From NCBI GenBank assembly GCA_009705435.1, contig WLTJ01000005.1:1-19458 (forward strand): a stretch of 19,458 bases of DNA. The letters are read 5' to 3'. The DNA comes from Actinomycetota bacterium. GTDB lineage: Bacteria > Actinomycetota > Acidimicrobiia > Acidimicrobiales > Ilumatobacteraceae. Position numbers and translations under genes: made by a program. The notes below the pieces were generated by a model. That model saw only the letters and a program-made list of their open reading frames with translations, was not told the DNA's origin and made no database searches. Positions 7,570-14,286 of this stretch are shown piece by piece (position 1 is the stretch's first letter; each line of letters opens with the position of its first letter).

Positions 7570-8460
7570 CTACAAAATCCGTCGAACTGCTTGAATCTTG
7601 TCAATCGAGGGTAAACGAGAGATGCTCACCGTGGTCCCTGTGTAGGGCGCCACGATCCACTGGGTTGAACTAATAGCGATACCGACGTGTCCGATTTGTT
7701 GCGGAGTACGTGATGAGAAGGAAAACACTAAATCACCCTTCTGGATCGGAGTGGTTTTCCAGTCAACGGCGGTTCCATAAGTGGATTGCAACAAACTTTG
7801 ATGCGGCAGATTTATCTTGACGGTAGCGAAGCTAGCCCGAACTAGCCCCGAGCAGTCATAGGTCAAAGGACCCGCCGTGCCGAAAGCGTAAGGCTTGCCG
7901 ATTTGGGCCATGGCGAAATCAATGACGGTCTGGATACGTGCATTCACTTTTGGATTGACAGATGCAGGCGCAGGCGCAGGCGCAGACGCCGGTGCAGCAA
8001 ATAAATGACCAACGGGAAGCTTGACGACTTGGCCAGGCATGATCACGCTCGACTTACTAAAACCGTTGATCTTCAAGAACGATGACAAGGTCACCTGCGC
8101 TTTTTGGGCAATTCCCGAGAGAGAATCATTTTTAACGACTGTGTAGGTGGTACTTGTGCTTGATGCAATGCTCGTTGACGAAGTTGGCAATTTGATGATT
8201 TGGCCAGGCATGATCAATGAACTGAGAACAAAGTTGTTGACTTGCAAAAGCCCAGCAAGATTGACTTTTGTTTTTCGAGCAATACCGCTGAGCGAATCGT
8301 TCTTGGTAACGGTGTACGTCAAAGATGAAGGAGTCTCTGAACTGAGTCCGTTGGATGGAGACTTGGCTAAGGCGCCGGGCACTCCAACAAGGCCTAAAAC
8401 AGTTGCCGAGCACAAAGACGCCAAAAGTGTCTGTCTCAAGTATTTGATGCTTCGTTTCAC
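7570..8460 (-). CDS. Secreted LysM-LysM-NlpC/P60 peptidoglycan hydrolase
   Basis: The 296-residue product has a signal peptide (KRSIKYLRQ, a hydrophobic core, and a cut after about ALA at 30-32), two LysM domains (about 47-92 and 105-149) and an NlpC/P60 domain (about 175-296) after an Ala-Pro linker. LysM modules bind the glycan strands; NlpC/P60 enzymes cut peptide stems. Catalytic Cys203 lies in YDCSGLV and His258 in IGHVGIA. The usual third polar residue, just before the AP dipeptide (Glu or His in relatives), is Val270 in WIVAPYTG, so activity may differ. The start is GTG at 8460. The two LysM units are close copies, sharing a 17-base identical stretch 171 bases apart. Its place between two oxygenase-cluster genes looks like chance packing rather than shared function. 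Confidence 0.9.
   Translation of the reverse strand: MKRSIKYLRQTLLASLCSATVLGLVGVPGALAKSPSNGLSSETPSSLTYTVTKNDSLSGIARKTKVNLAGLLQVNNFVLSSLIMPGQIIKLPTSSTSIASSTSTTYTVVKNDSLSGIAQKAQVTLSSFLKINGFSKSSVIMPGQVVKLPVGHLFAAPASAPAPAPASVNPKVNARIQTVIDFAMAQIGKPYAFGTAGPLTYDCSGLVRASFATVKINLPHQSLLQSTYGTAVDWKTTPIQKGDLVFSFSSRTPQQIGHVGIAISSTQWIVAPYTGTTVSISRLPSIDKIQAVRRIL
7964..7987. repeat. Hexamer repeat GCAGGC x3 plus one variant
   Basis: Three perfect GCAGGC units are followed by GCAGAC. On the minus strand they encode the Ala-Pro linker (PAPAPAPA) between the second LysM domain and the NlpC/P60 domain. Slippage here would lengthen or shorten the linker by two residues per unit without breaking the frame. Confidence 0.75.
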
Positions 8461-8533
8461 GGGATGAGGTATCGGACCCCCGAGCGAAGAACTTGAGAAA
8501 TTACTTGGAAATTAGACTGTGAGCAGGCTTTTC

Positions 8534-9679
8534 TTAATCGCGAATCTTGCGATCCATATGCTCGTGATAGATCGCTATCTTGAATTCACGCTCAGAAAGA
8601 ATTTGCTCCTTGAAGGCACTCGACTTTTTGGTGCGCGTCATCTGATCGTAAACGCCTATATCTTCTCCAACAACTCCCTTGAGCGCGTCCCAGTGCAGCA
8701 TTGTCCTCTTGAAGTATTCGGCATAGTGGGGATCATCCTGATCGCCTGGGTAAATGATCTGCCAACACAGGAACTTCGTTCGATCAACCCCCATTGGAAT
8801 TGGCTGAAAAACTTGAATGTGTTCTGGATTGCAATTGAAAATCGTGTTTGGAAACACCACATAGTGACAAATTGAATTGCGATGGTGGTCATAGTCATCG
8901 CTGGTGAGTTCATCCAAGGACTGTGGCCGCGGCACAAAGCACATGAAGTTGTCGCCGGTGACATGGAATGATGCCGAGCGCGTCGCTTTGGTGAACTCTG
9001 GCGGTGAATGATGAAGTTGTGTGACGTGATAGATCTCATTGAAGCCATCAACGATTGTCTTGTAATTGATCGGCACATCCCATTCAAGAACTTCGTGAAG
9101 GATCATCTCTTCCATTTTGAAAGCTCCAAGATCCATTGAAATCTCAGACCCGATCGATTCCATCAGTGGAACGGCCTTCTCTGGTCCGGCGAGATTGATC
9201 CACACCCAGCCGCCCCATTCGCCGACAGCTACCTCAATCGCTCCAATGTCATTGACATGGTCGGGTCCGAAATCTTCGCGCTCAGGGATGCCCACCAATT
9301 TGCCCTTGGTGTCATATACCCAACCGTGATACGGACATGAAAAGCGGCGCGCCCCACATCCCGTCTTTTCTGCGATGATGGCCGGTCCACGGTGGCGACA
9401 AACATTGTGAAAAGCGGCAAGCGAATCATCAGATTGGCGCACCACAACGATGCATTCATCGTGACCCTCATAAGTGATCCAGTCGCCAGCATCTTTCACT
9501 TGAGCGCTGCGCCCAGCGAGCATCCAATGACGACCAAGCACACGCTCGCGCTCAAGTTCATATCGAGTGGGGTCGCGATAGACATGAGCGTCCATCACAC
9601 TCGGACCGTACCCAGGTACTGCCTGGACAGAAGGCCCAAGCCGCGCTGGCAATTCGCCACGTACCGGAATATGCACCAT
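8534..9679 (-). CDS. Rieske [2Fe-2S] non-heme iron oxygenase, alpha subunit
   Basis: The 381-residue product is a complete ring-hydroxylating/mono-oxygenase alpha subunit. The Rieske cluster ligands are C94 and H96 (NVCRHRG) and C115 and H118 (SCPYHGWVYD). The catalytic domain has NYKTIVDGFNEIYHVTQLHH with bridging Glu215, iron ligands His218 and His223, and Asp340 in GVVGEDIGVYDQM. Such enzymes insert oxygen into aromatic rings, steroids or alkyl groups using electrons from a reductase; no reductase, ferredoxin or beta subunit gene is in the window, so the electron source lies elsewhere. The start is decided by a perfect AAGGAGGT four bases upstream of the ATG at 9679; the in-frame GTG at 9682 is too close to it. 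It leads a same-strand run that ends with the Rieske-less paralogue. Confidence 0.92.
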   Translation of the reverse strand: MVHIPVRGELPARLGPSVQAVPGYGPSVMDAHVYRDPTRYELERERVLGRHWMLAGRSAQVKDAGDWITYEGHDECIVVVRQSDDSLAAFHNVCRHRGPAIIAEKTGCGARRFSCPYHGWVYDTKGKLVGIPEREDFGPDHVNDIGAIEVAVGEWGGWVWINLAGPEKAVPLMESIGSEISMDLGAFKMEEMILHEVLEWDVPINYKTIVDGFNEIYHVTQLHHSPPEFTKATRSASFHVTGDNFMCFVPRPQSLDELTSDDYDHHRNSICHYVVFPNTIFNCNPEHIQVFQPIPMGVDRTKFLCWQIIYPGDQDDPHYAEYFKRTMLHWDALKGVVGEDIGVYDQMTRTKKSSAFKEQILSEREFKIAIYHEHMDRKIRD

Positions 9680-9683
9680 CACG

Positions 9684-9691
9684 ACCTCCTT
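9684..9691 (-). promoter_or_regulatory. Perfect Shine-Dalgarno sequence of the Rieske oxygenase gene
   Basis: AAGGAGGT on the minus strand lies 4 bases before ATG 9679. It is by far the strongest ribosome binding site in the window and fixes the start of the oxygenase, in contrast to the nearby genes that lack one. Confidence 0.85.
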
Positions 9692-9700
9692 CGTTCTCCC

Positions 9701-9706
9701 TATGGT
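9701..9706 (+). promoter_or_regulatory. Possible -10 element (TATGGT) of the CTLCDITH-family gene
   Basis: TATGGT fits TANNNT and ends 8 bases before an in-frame TTG at 9715. TTG starts are poor on leaderless mRNAs, so the support is weak; it could equally drive a short-leader transcript using the GTG at 9760. Confidence 0.25.
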
Positions 9707-9714
9707 TTAGCAAA

Positions 9715-10158
9715 TTGTACGATCTGCCAACGACTTCAAGAATATGTGATGATTGTTTTGTGGAGCCTTCCAAACACAAAATCGTGCGTGTGATTGGTTT
9801 TTACGATGCCGACGGAACGATTATCGGCGAACTCACTTATTTCTGGCAAAAAACTGTTCGTGGGCGACATTGCACACTCTGCGATATCACCCATGGTGCG
9901 ATCAAAATGCGTTCTGAATGGAACCTTGCTGTCGCCGAACTCGGACTCAACTTTGAACTGCTGCATCGCGATGAAGCCACTCGTCGCCACACGTCCGCGC
10001 AGGGTTACCAACCCCCTTGCGTGCTAGCAGAAGATGCATCAGGTGAAATTTTCCTGCTACTGAACTCCGACGAGCTCGAACTTTGTGAGAAATCGCCATC
10101 AGCTTTGATGACAGTGATTCGGTCGAAAATTGATGAGAAAACAGTTCTGGCAGATTAA
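9715..10158 (+). CDS. Conserved-looking hypothetical protein with CTLCDITH motif
   Basis: I do not recognise a named family. The frame encodes up to 147 residues from a TTG at 9715; the GTG at 9760 (132 residues) or GTG at 9784 (124 residues) are other possible starts, and the product looks domain-like only from about VRVIGFYDADG onward. That part reads as a beta-rich GFYDADGTIIGELTYFW followed by GRHCTLCDITHG, whose CxxC-D-x-x-H arrangement suggests a metal or thiol site. The remainder alternates short strands and helices and ends KIDEKTVLAD. No signal peptide or membrane segment is visible. The gene is divergent from the Rieske oxygenase across about 35 bases and convergent with the transporter gene. 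I have a memory of similar 'CALCDITH' hypothetical proteins in other genomes, but cannot confirm it here. Confidence 0.65.
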   Translation: MYDLPTTSRICDDCFVEPSKHKIVRVIGFYDADGTIIGELTYFWQKTVRGRHCTLCDITHGAIKMRSEWNLAVAELGLNFELLHRDEATRRHTSAQGYQPPCVLAEDASGEIFLLLNSDELELCEKSPSALMTVIRSKIDEKTVLAD

Positions 10159-10180
10159 TTCTTCGCTCACATGAACGACG

Positions 10181-11080
10181 CTAATGAGAAGGTTCTTCAA
10201 TCTTTGAACGAGATGCATTTGTCACAATGGCTACACCGCAAAGAATGATCGGCAGAGCCACACCCATATTCGCCGAGACACTTTCATCACTCAGTACGAC
10301 TCCTAAAAGAACTGCTATCGCCGGATTGACATAGGCGTAACTCATTGCCAAGGGACTCGCCACATGACTAATCAGATAAGTGAAAGCAGTGAAGGCGATG
10401 ATGGATCCAAAAATGATGAGATAGGCCACAGCAAGTGAGCTACGCAGCGTTGGAGGCGAGATATTTTCTTGAGTCACCAGCGACAACAACATAAATGCCA
10501 TGGCCGCGGCAGTCATTTCAATACCAGTAGTCATCAAACCAGTGGGCATGTCGATTCGTCTACTGATCGCTGAACCGAAACTCCATGAAAAGCAGGCCCC
10601 AAACACTAAGAGTGTTCCACTCCATGTCCCAGACAATCCGCTATCTGACATCAGCACGACGACTCCCGCCATGCCAATCAACATTCCTATCCATTCCATA
10701 CGCTTCGGCCATGTCTTCCAGATCCCACCCCACAATGTCATCATCATTGGCTGAATGGCAATAATCGTTGCCACCAATCCGGAATCGACTCCACGATCTT
10801 CGGCAACGGTGACCGTACCTAACCCGCCGATCAACAATAAAACTCCCACTATGGAGGCGTTGCGTATCTGCCGACGCGAGGGCCACGGCGTGCCACGCAA
10901 TTTCAGAAAGAGCAACATCGCTCCCCCGGCGAATACGAAGCGCGTTCCCTGCATAAAGAATGGAGGAAGTGATTCAAGACCGATCTTGATTGCCAAATAC
11001 GTCGACCCCCAGATGACCCACACTGCAGCCAAACTAACGATCACCGTGCGACTCAAGGGTGGGGTCGATGGCAAGGGCAT
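10181..11080 (-). CDS. EamA/DMT-superfamily permease
   Basis: The 299-residue product is an inner-membrane drug/metabolite transporter with two EamA repeats and about ten hydrophobic segments. The first repeat begins TVIVSLAAVWVIWGSTYLAIKIGLESLPPFF, in which WGSTYLAIK is the family hallmark; the second repeat begins around GTLLVFGACFSWSFGSAI and ends with the SYAYVNPAIAVLLGVVLSDE segment. Such permeases export or import amino acids, purines or other metabolites; the substrate cannot be predicted. The frame stays open upstream to 11320, but that stretch is polar, not membrane-like, and antisense to the sugar kinase, so I place the start at ATG 11080; ATG 11113 is possible but would overlap the kinase start. 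The gene is divergent from the kinase by 31 bases. Confidence 0.85.
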   Translation of the reverse strand: MPLPSTPPLSRTVIVSLAAVWVIWGSTYLAIKIGLESLPPFFMQGTRFVFAGGAMLLFLKLRGTPWPSRRQIRNASIVGVLLLIGGLGTVTVAEDRGVDSGLVATIIAIQPMMMTLWGGIWKTWPKRMEWIGMLIGMAGVVVLMSDSGLSGTWSGTLLVFGACFSWSFGSAISRRIDMPTGLMTTGIEMTAAAMAFMLLSLVTQENISPPTLRSSLAVAYLIIFGSIIAFTAFTYLISHVASPLAMSYAYVNPAIAVLLGVVLSDESVSANMGVALPIILCGVAIVTNASRSKIEEPSH

Positions 11081-11098
11081 AGTTTCCAGTATCGCAGA

Positions 11099-11104
11099 TA
11101 CCCT
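11099..11104 (+). promoter_or_regulatory. Putative -10 element (TACCCT) of leaderless PfkB kinase mRNA
   Basis: TACCCT fits TANNNT and ends 7 bases before ATG 11112, with no Shine-Dalgarno match between. The transcript would start on or beside the initiation codon. Confidence 0.4.
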
Positions 11105-11111
11105 GTTAAAC

Positions 11112-12074
11112 ATGACTACCGACGCAGTTGGCACTTCGGCATCTTTTCCCCCGCTGTGCGTCCTCGGTGACTTTGCTTGGGATGTATTGATCCGGACCAA
11201 TACTGAACTTCTTCGCGGCGGAGATACTTTCGGTGAAGTCGTTCTCACGCCAGGTGGCAGTGCAGCCAATGTTGCCGTGTGGGCTAGTCGTTGTGGAATG
11301 ACCACGCGTTTTGTTGGCAAGATCGGACGCGATCGCTTCGGACAACTTGCGCAAGAGGATCTCCTGCGCGAAAAAGTTGTGGCTCATCTTGTTGAAACAG
11401 AAGCACACTCAACGGGATCAGTTGCGGTATTCGTTGATCACACTGGTCAACGCTCCATGGTGTCGGGTCACGGTGCCGACTTCTATCTTCTCTCCAGCGA
11501 ACTCCCCGTCGAGGCCATTTCTTCAGCCCGACATTTGCATCTCACAGCATGGTCATTCTTCACCGATCCTCCCCGATCAGCAGCCCGCGCTGCCGCCAAG
11601 ATCGCCCGCTCTCATGGTGCCACTATTTCTTTTGATACAGGCTCATTCCAAATGATCCAAGAAATGGGAGTGCAGAATTTTCTTAGTTACAGCACTGATC
11701 TTAACTTTGACATTGTGTTACCCAATAAAGAAGAAGGTCAAGTGCTCACTGGTTGCACCGAGCCACTTGACATCGCCAAAGCACTCAAAGAGATTTTTCC
11801 AAGTGCCTTAATTGTTTTGAAACTAGATGCTGAAGGTTCGCTCATTTATGACAATGGCCAAGCCACACACATCCCGCCAGCGACAAATAATCTTGTCGAT
11901 GCCACTGGTGCTGGAGATTCATACGCTGGCTCGTTTTTGGCCCACTATTTAGTCAACCATTCTCCTGTTGAAGCAGCACGCTACGCCACAAGCATTTCTG
12001 CTTGGGTGATTGAGCACATTGGGGCGCGACCTACACCCGATGCACGACTCCGCAAGTCTCTGATTCGATCCTGA
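11112..12074 (+). CDS. PfkB-family carbohydrate/nucleoside kinase
   Basis: The 320-residue product is a ribokinase-fold enzyme that phosphorylates a sugar, nucleoside or sugar acid with ATP in the cytoplasm. Both family signatures are present: the N-terminal GGSAANVAVWASRCG (48-62) with FVGKIGRDRFG after it, and the C-terminal DATGAGDSYAGSFLAHYL (263-280) holding the anion hole and catalytic Asp269. LPNKEEG (203-209) is the usual third landmark. Length is typical. The frame is open far upstream (to 10755), but that part is antisense to the transporter, and the protein begins properly with PPLCVLGDFAWD, so ATG 11112 is chosen. The SDR gene follows after 31 bases with its own putative promoter. 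The specific substrate cannot be assigned; 2-keto-3-deoxygluconate or ribose type sugars are possible. Confidence 0.88.
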   Translation: MTTDAVGTSASFPPLCVLGDFAWDVLIRTNTELLRGGDTFGEVVLTPGGSAANVAVWASRCGMTTRFVGKIGRDRFGQLAQEDLLREKVVAHLVETEAHSTGSVAVFVDHTGQRSMVSGHGADFYLLSSELPVEAISSARHLHLTAWSFFTDPPRSAARAAAKIARSHGATISFDTGSFQMIQEMGVQNFLSYSTDLNFDIVLPNKEEGQVLTGCTEPLDIAKALKEIFPSALIVLKLDAEGSLIYDNGQATHIPPATNNLVDATGAGDSYAGSFLAHYLVNHSPVEAARYATSISAWVIEHIGARPTPDARLRKSLIRS

Positions 12075-12093
12075 ACGAGCTTCTGACTTCTTC

Positions 12094-12099
12094 TACACT
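12094..12099 (+). promoter_or_regulatory. Putative -10 element (TACACT) of leaderless SDR mRNA
   Basis: TACACT fits TANNNT and ends 6 bases before ATG 12106, the expected distance for transcription starting at the A of the start codon. No Shine-Dalgarno match is present. It sits in the 31-base gap after the kinase gene. Confidence 0.45.
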
Positions 12100-12105
12100 C
12101 GAGCT

Positions 12106-12861
12106 ATGGAACTTGGAATATCTGGTCGTCGCGCTCTCGTCACGGGTGCCTCAAGCGGATTGGGTTTGGCCACCGCACGGGCCCTTGTAGCCCAAGGAGT
12201 ACACGTTGTCATCGCTGCGCGCTCAAGCGACAAACTCGCGACAGCCTTGACAACTTGCAGTCCGAGTCGGGGTGCCACAATTAGTTCACTCGTCGCCGAT
12301 GTGAGTGATCCCGATCAAGTTCTACAACTTGTCGAACAAGCCACTGAAATCTTGGGCGGCATTGACATTCTCATTGCCAACGCAGGCGGACCTCCTCCTG
12401 GAAACTTTGCCTCAACTCCTTTTGCCGCGTATGACGTGGCCCTGCGTCTCAATTTGTTGTCCACGGTCGCGATGTGTCAAGCCGTCGTGCCACAGATGCA
12501 ACAGCAAAAATGGGGACGCATTGTTGCTATCACCTCAAGTTCAGTACGTGAACCCATCGATCGCTTGATCTTGTCAAATACCGCGCGGGCGGGCTTGACA
12601 GGATTTTTAAAAACTTTGGCACGCGAGGTCGCAGGTGATGCCATTACCGTCAATTCGCTACAGCCTGGCTTACATCTCACTGATCGCTTGTCAAGCCTCT
12701 ATCCCGATCCTCAAGCTTTAGCATCGTCAATACCATCAGGTCATTTAGGAGACCCCGACGACTTTGGTCATGTAGCGGCCTTCATCTGCTCTGAGCATGC
12801 CAAGTTCATTACTGGTGTGGCAATCCCACTTGATGGTGGCGCACTTCACGGTCTGCAGTAA
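12106..12861 (+). CDS. Atypical short-chain dehydrogenase/reductase lacking YxxxK
   Basis: The 251-residue product has the classical SDR Rossmann fold: TGASSGLG (13-20) for the cofactor phosphate, DVSD near 65-68, and NAGG at 92-95. The catalytic serine region AITSSSVREP is present, but the YxxxK pair is replaced by S157-N-T-A-R161 (in LILSNTARAGLTG). The alignment is anchored by the following AGLTGFLKTLARE, which matches the usual KAGVxGLTKxLAxE. The C-terminus GVAIPLDGGALHG is standard. I recall a branch of SDRs annotated as 3-oxoacyl-ACP reductase-like with an LSNxxRA motif, so this may be a known subgroup rather than a dead enzyme. Arg197-region residues (SLYPDPQALASSIP) resemble those relatives. 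The last 53 bases are antisense to the end of the LLM gene. Oxidoreductase substrate unknown. Confidence 0.85.
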   Translation: MELGISGRRALVTGASSGLGLATARALVAQGVHVVIAARSSDKLATALTTCSPSRGATISSLVADVSDPDQVLQLVEQATEILGGIDILIANAGGPPPGNFASTPFAAYDVALRLNLLSTVAMCQAVVPQMQQQKWGRIVAITSSSVREPIDRLILSNTARAGLTGFLKTLAREVAGDAITVNSLQPGLHLTDRLSSLYPDPQALASSIPSGHLGDPDDFGHVAAFICSEHAKFITGVAIPLDGGALHGLQ

Positions 12862-13873
12862 AAGAGTCGCTCTTTCTCCAATGTTTATTCAGTAATTGCA
12901 GACTTCGAACGCGAGCCTCGGTGTCGTAAGCAACGGCGGTCACCATTGCCTCGTTAGCGCCGATTCGAGCGACCAACTGATGCAACTGTTCAGCAACTTT
13001 GCTTGCTTCGCCCACTATTCGACTGCTCGGCATCCGTTCAGCCTGATCAATGTCTGGATGGTCAGCGGCATCTTGAGCACTGGGCAAGGCAAGAAATCGT
13101 CCGGTACGGCGCAGATAACCCGTCAAGCGCGCCGACTTTGCATGCCAATGCGCTTCCTCATCGCTGTCAGCAGCCAAAACATTGGCGGTGACGATCATGT
13201 GCGGCTCACGCAAAATATGTGAGGGTTCAAAACGACTGCGATATATCTCTGCGGCTTCAAAAGTGCCACCCATATCAAAATGATGAGCGAAACCAAAAGG
13301 CAAACCAAGACGAGCGGCTAAATGTGCACTGTAGGCACTTGATCCCAACAAAAAGATGCGTGGAAACGAAGTAGCCGCTGGCGTTGCTTTGAAACGATCG
13401 CCAATCTTTGTATCAAAGCGACGATCCCCCAAAAGATCCATCAATTCAAAAAGATCTTGCGGGAAATCTTCGGCACCCAAGGCGCCCTCTGAGCGACGCA
13501 GTGCACTCGCCGTATGTTGATCAGTTCCTGGAGCCCGACCAATACCGACATCAATTCTTCCAGGATGCAGAGCTTCCAGCATGGCGAATTGTTCAGCGAC
13601 AACAAGCGGAGCATGATTCGGCAACATCACACCGCCCGAACCAATGATGATCCGCTCAGTCGCCCCTGCGAGGTGGGCAATGAGCACCGGCGGGGTCGTG
13701 CAAGCCACGCTAGGCATGTTGTGATGTTCAGCAACCCAGAAGCGATGGTAACCATTGTCTTGCGCACACAGGGCAAGGGCCGTGGTCTGCGCTAACGCAT
13801 CAGCACTTGTAGAACCCTCACGCAAAATAGAAAGGTCGAGCACCGAAAGCGGTACTGCTCGACTAAGGCTCAT
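12809..13873 (-). CDS. LLM-class flavin-dependent oxidoreductase (MsnO8-like)
   Basis: The 354-residue product has the luciferase-like TIM-barrel fold. Landmarks are PLSVLDLSILREG at the first strand, the FWVAEHHNMPSVA segment (luciferase alpha-subunit active-site region), the IIIGSGGVMLPNHAPLVVAEQFAML segment of this MsnO8/YhbW-type group, and DVGIGRAPGTD. Members use reduced FMN (a few use F420) for mono-oxygenation; no substrate can be assigned. The start ATG at 13873 overlaps the stop of the B12-binding mutase subunit in an ATGA arrangement, so translation is coupled to the mutase. The last 18 residues (from SFTADREV) overlap the opposite-strand SDR gene and look unlike the family core, so the tail may be a recent extension. 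Confidence 0.88.
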   Translation of the reverse strand: MSLSRAVPLSVLDLSILREGSTSADALAQTTALALCAQDNGYHRFWVAEHHNMPSVACTTPPVLIAHLAGATERIIIGSGGVMLPNHAPLVVAEQFAMLEALHPGRIDVGIGRAPGTDQHTASALRRSEGALGAEDFPQDLFELMDLLGDRRFDTKIGDRFKATPAATSFPRIFLLGSSAYSAHLAARLGLPFGFAHHFDMGGTFEAAEIYRSRFEPSHILREPHMIVTANVLAADSDEEAHWHAKSARLTGYLRRTGRFLALPSAQDAADHPDIDQAERMPSSRIVGEASKVAEQLHQLVARIGANEAMVTAVAYDTEARVRSLQLLNKHWRKSDSFTADREVRHHQVGLPHQ

Positions 13874-14286
13874 ACTTTGCTGGTACCCGCAGCAGCCCGT
13901 CGCACTGCTTCGACAACTTCACTTGCTGGCGCACCTGGACCAAGAATCTCTGCTATCCCTGCAGCCTTGAGTTCTTCAAGATCATGGTTGGGAACAATGC
14001 CACCGATCACCACAGGAATATCTGCACCACGCGCGCGAATGGCTTGGACTACCAAAGGTGCCAAGGTCATATGTGCACCCGAAAGCATTGACAGGCCAAC
14101 GACATCAACATCTTCATCGACGGCTGCCGCGGCCACAGTCTCGGGAGTTTGAAAGAGTCCCGTATAAATAACTTCGATACCAGCGTCGCGCAATAGACGC
14201 GCCACCACTTTCACACCGCGGTCATGGCCATCAAGACCGACTTTGGCGACGAGAACTCGCAAGGATTGATTGTCAGAAGTAGTCAT
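13870..14286 (-). CDS. icmB: B12-binding small subunit of an acyl-CoA mutase (IcmB-like)
   Basis: The 138-residue protein is a stand-alone cobalamin-binding domain. The base-off/His-on signature is complete: DGHDRG at 19-24 (Asp19, His21, Gly24), then GLSMLSGAH and VVIGGIVP as the second and third cofactor contacts. Its length equals that of isobutyryl-CoA mutase small subunits (about 136). It starts within the stop of the large subunit (TGATG, one shared base) and its own stop overlaps the LLM start, so all three are translationally linked. Whether the complex acts on isobutyryl-CoA or another acyl-CoA is decided by the large subunit; the family assignment is firm, the symbol less so. Confidence 0.88.
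   Translation of the reverse strand: MTTSDNQSLRVLVAKVGLDGHDRGVKVVARLLRDAGIEVIYTGLFQTPETVAAAAVDEDVDVVGLSMLSGAHMTLAPLVVQAIRARGADIPVVIGGIVPNHDLEELKAAGIAEILGPGAPASEVVEAVRRAAAGTSKV

Noticed and set aside
8461..8533. A c-di-AMP (ydaO-type) riboswitch upstream of the LysM/NlpC-P60 gene
   Set aside because: Actinobacterial wall hydrolases often have one, but only 73 bases are available and no matching helices are visible.
10755..11111. Upstream in-frame extension of the PfkB kinase
   Set aside because: It is antisense to the transporter's membrane domain and has no kinase-like content; the proper N-terminus and a -10 element lie at 11112.
11081..11320. N-terminal extension of the EamA transporter
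   Set aside because: It is polar, antisense to the kinase, and precedes the first membrane helix, where the family normally begins.
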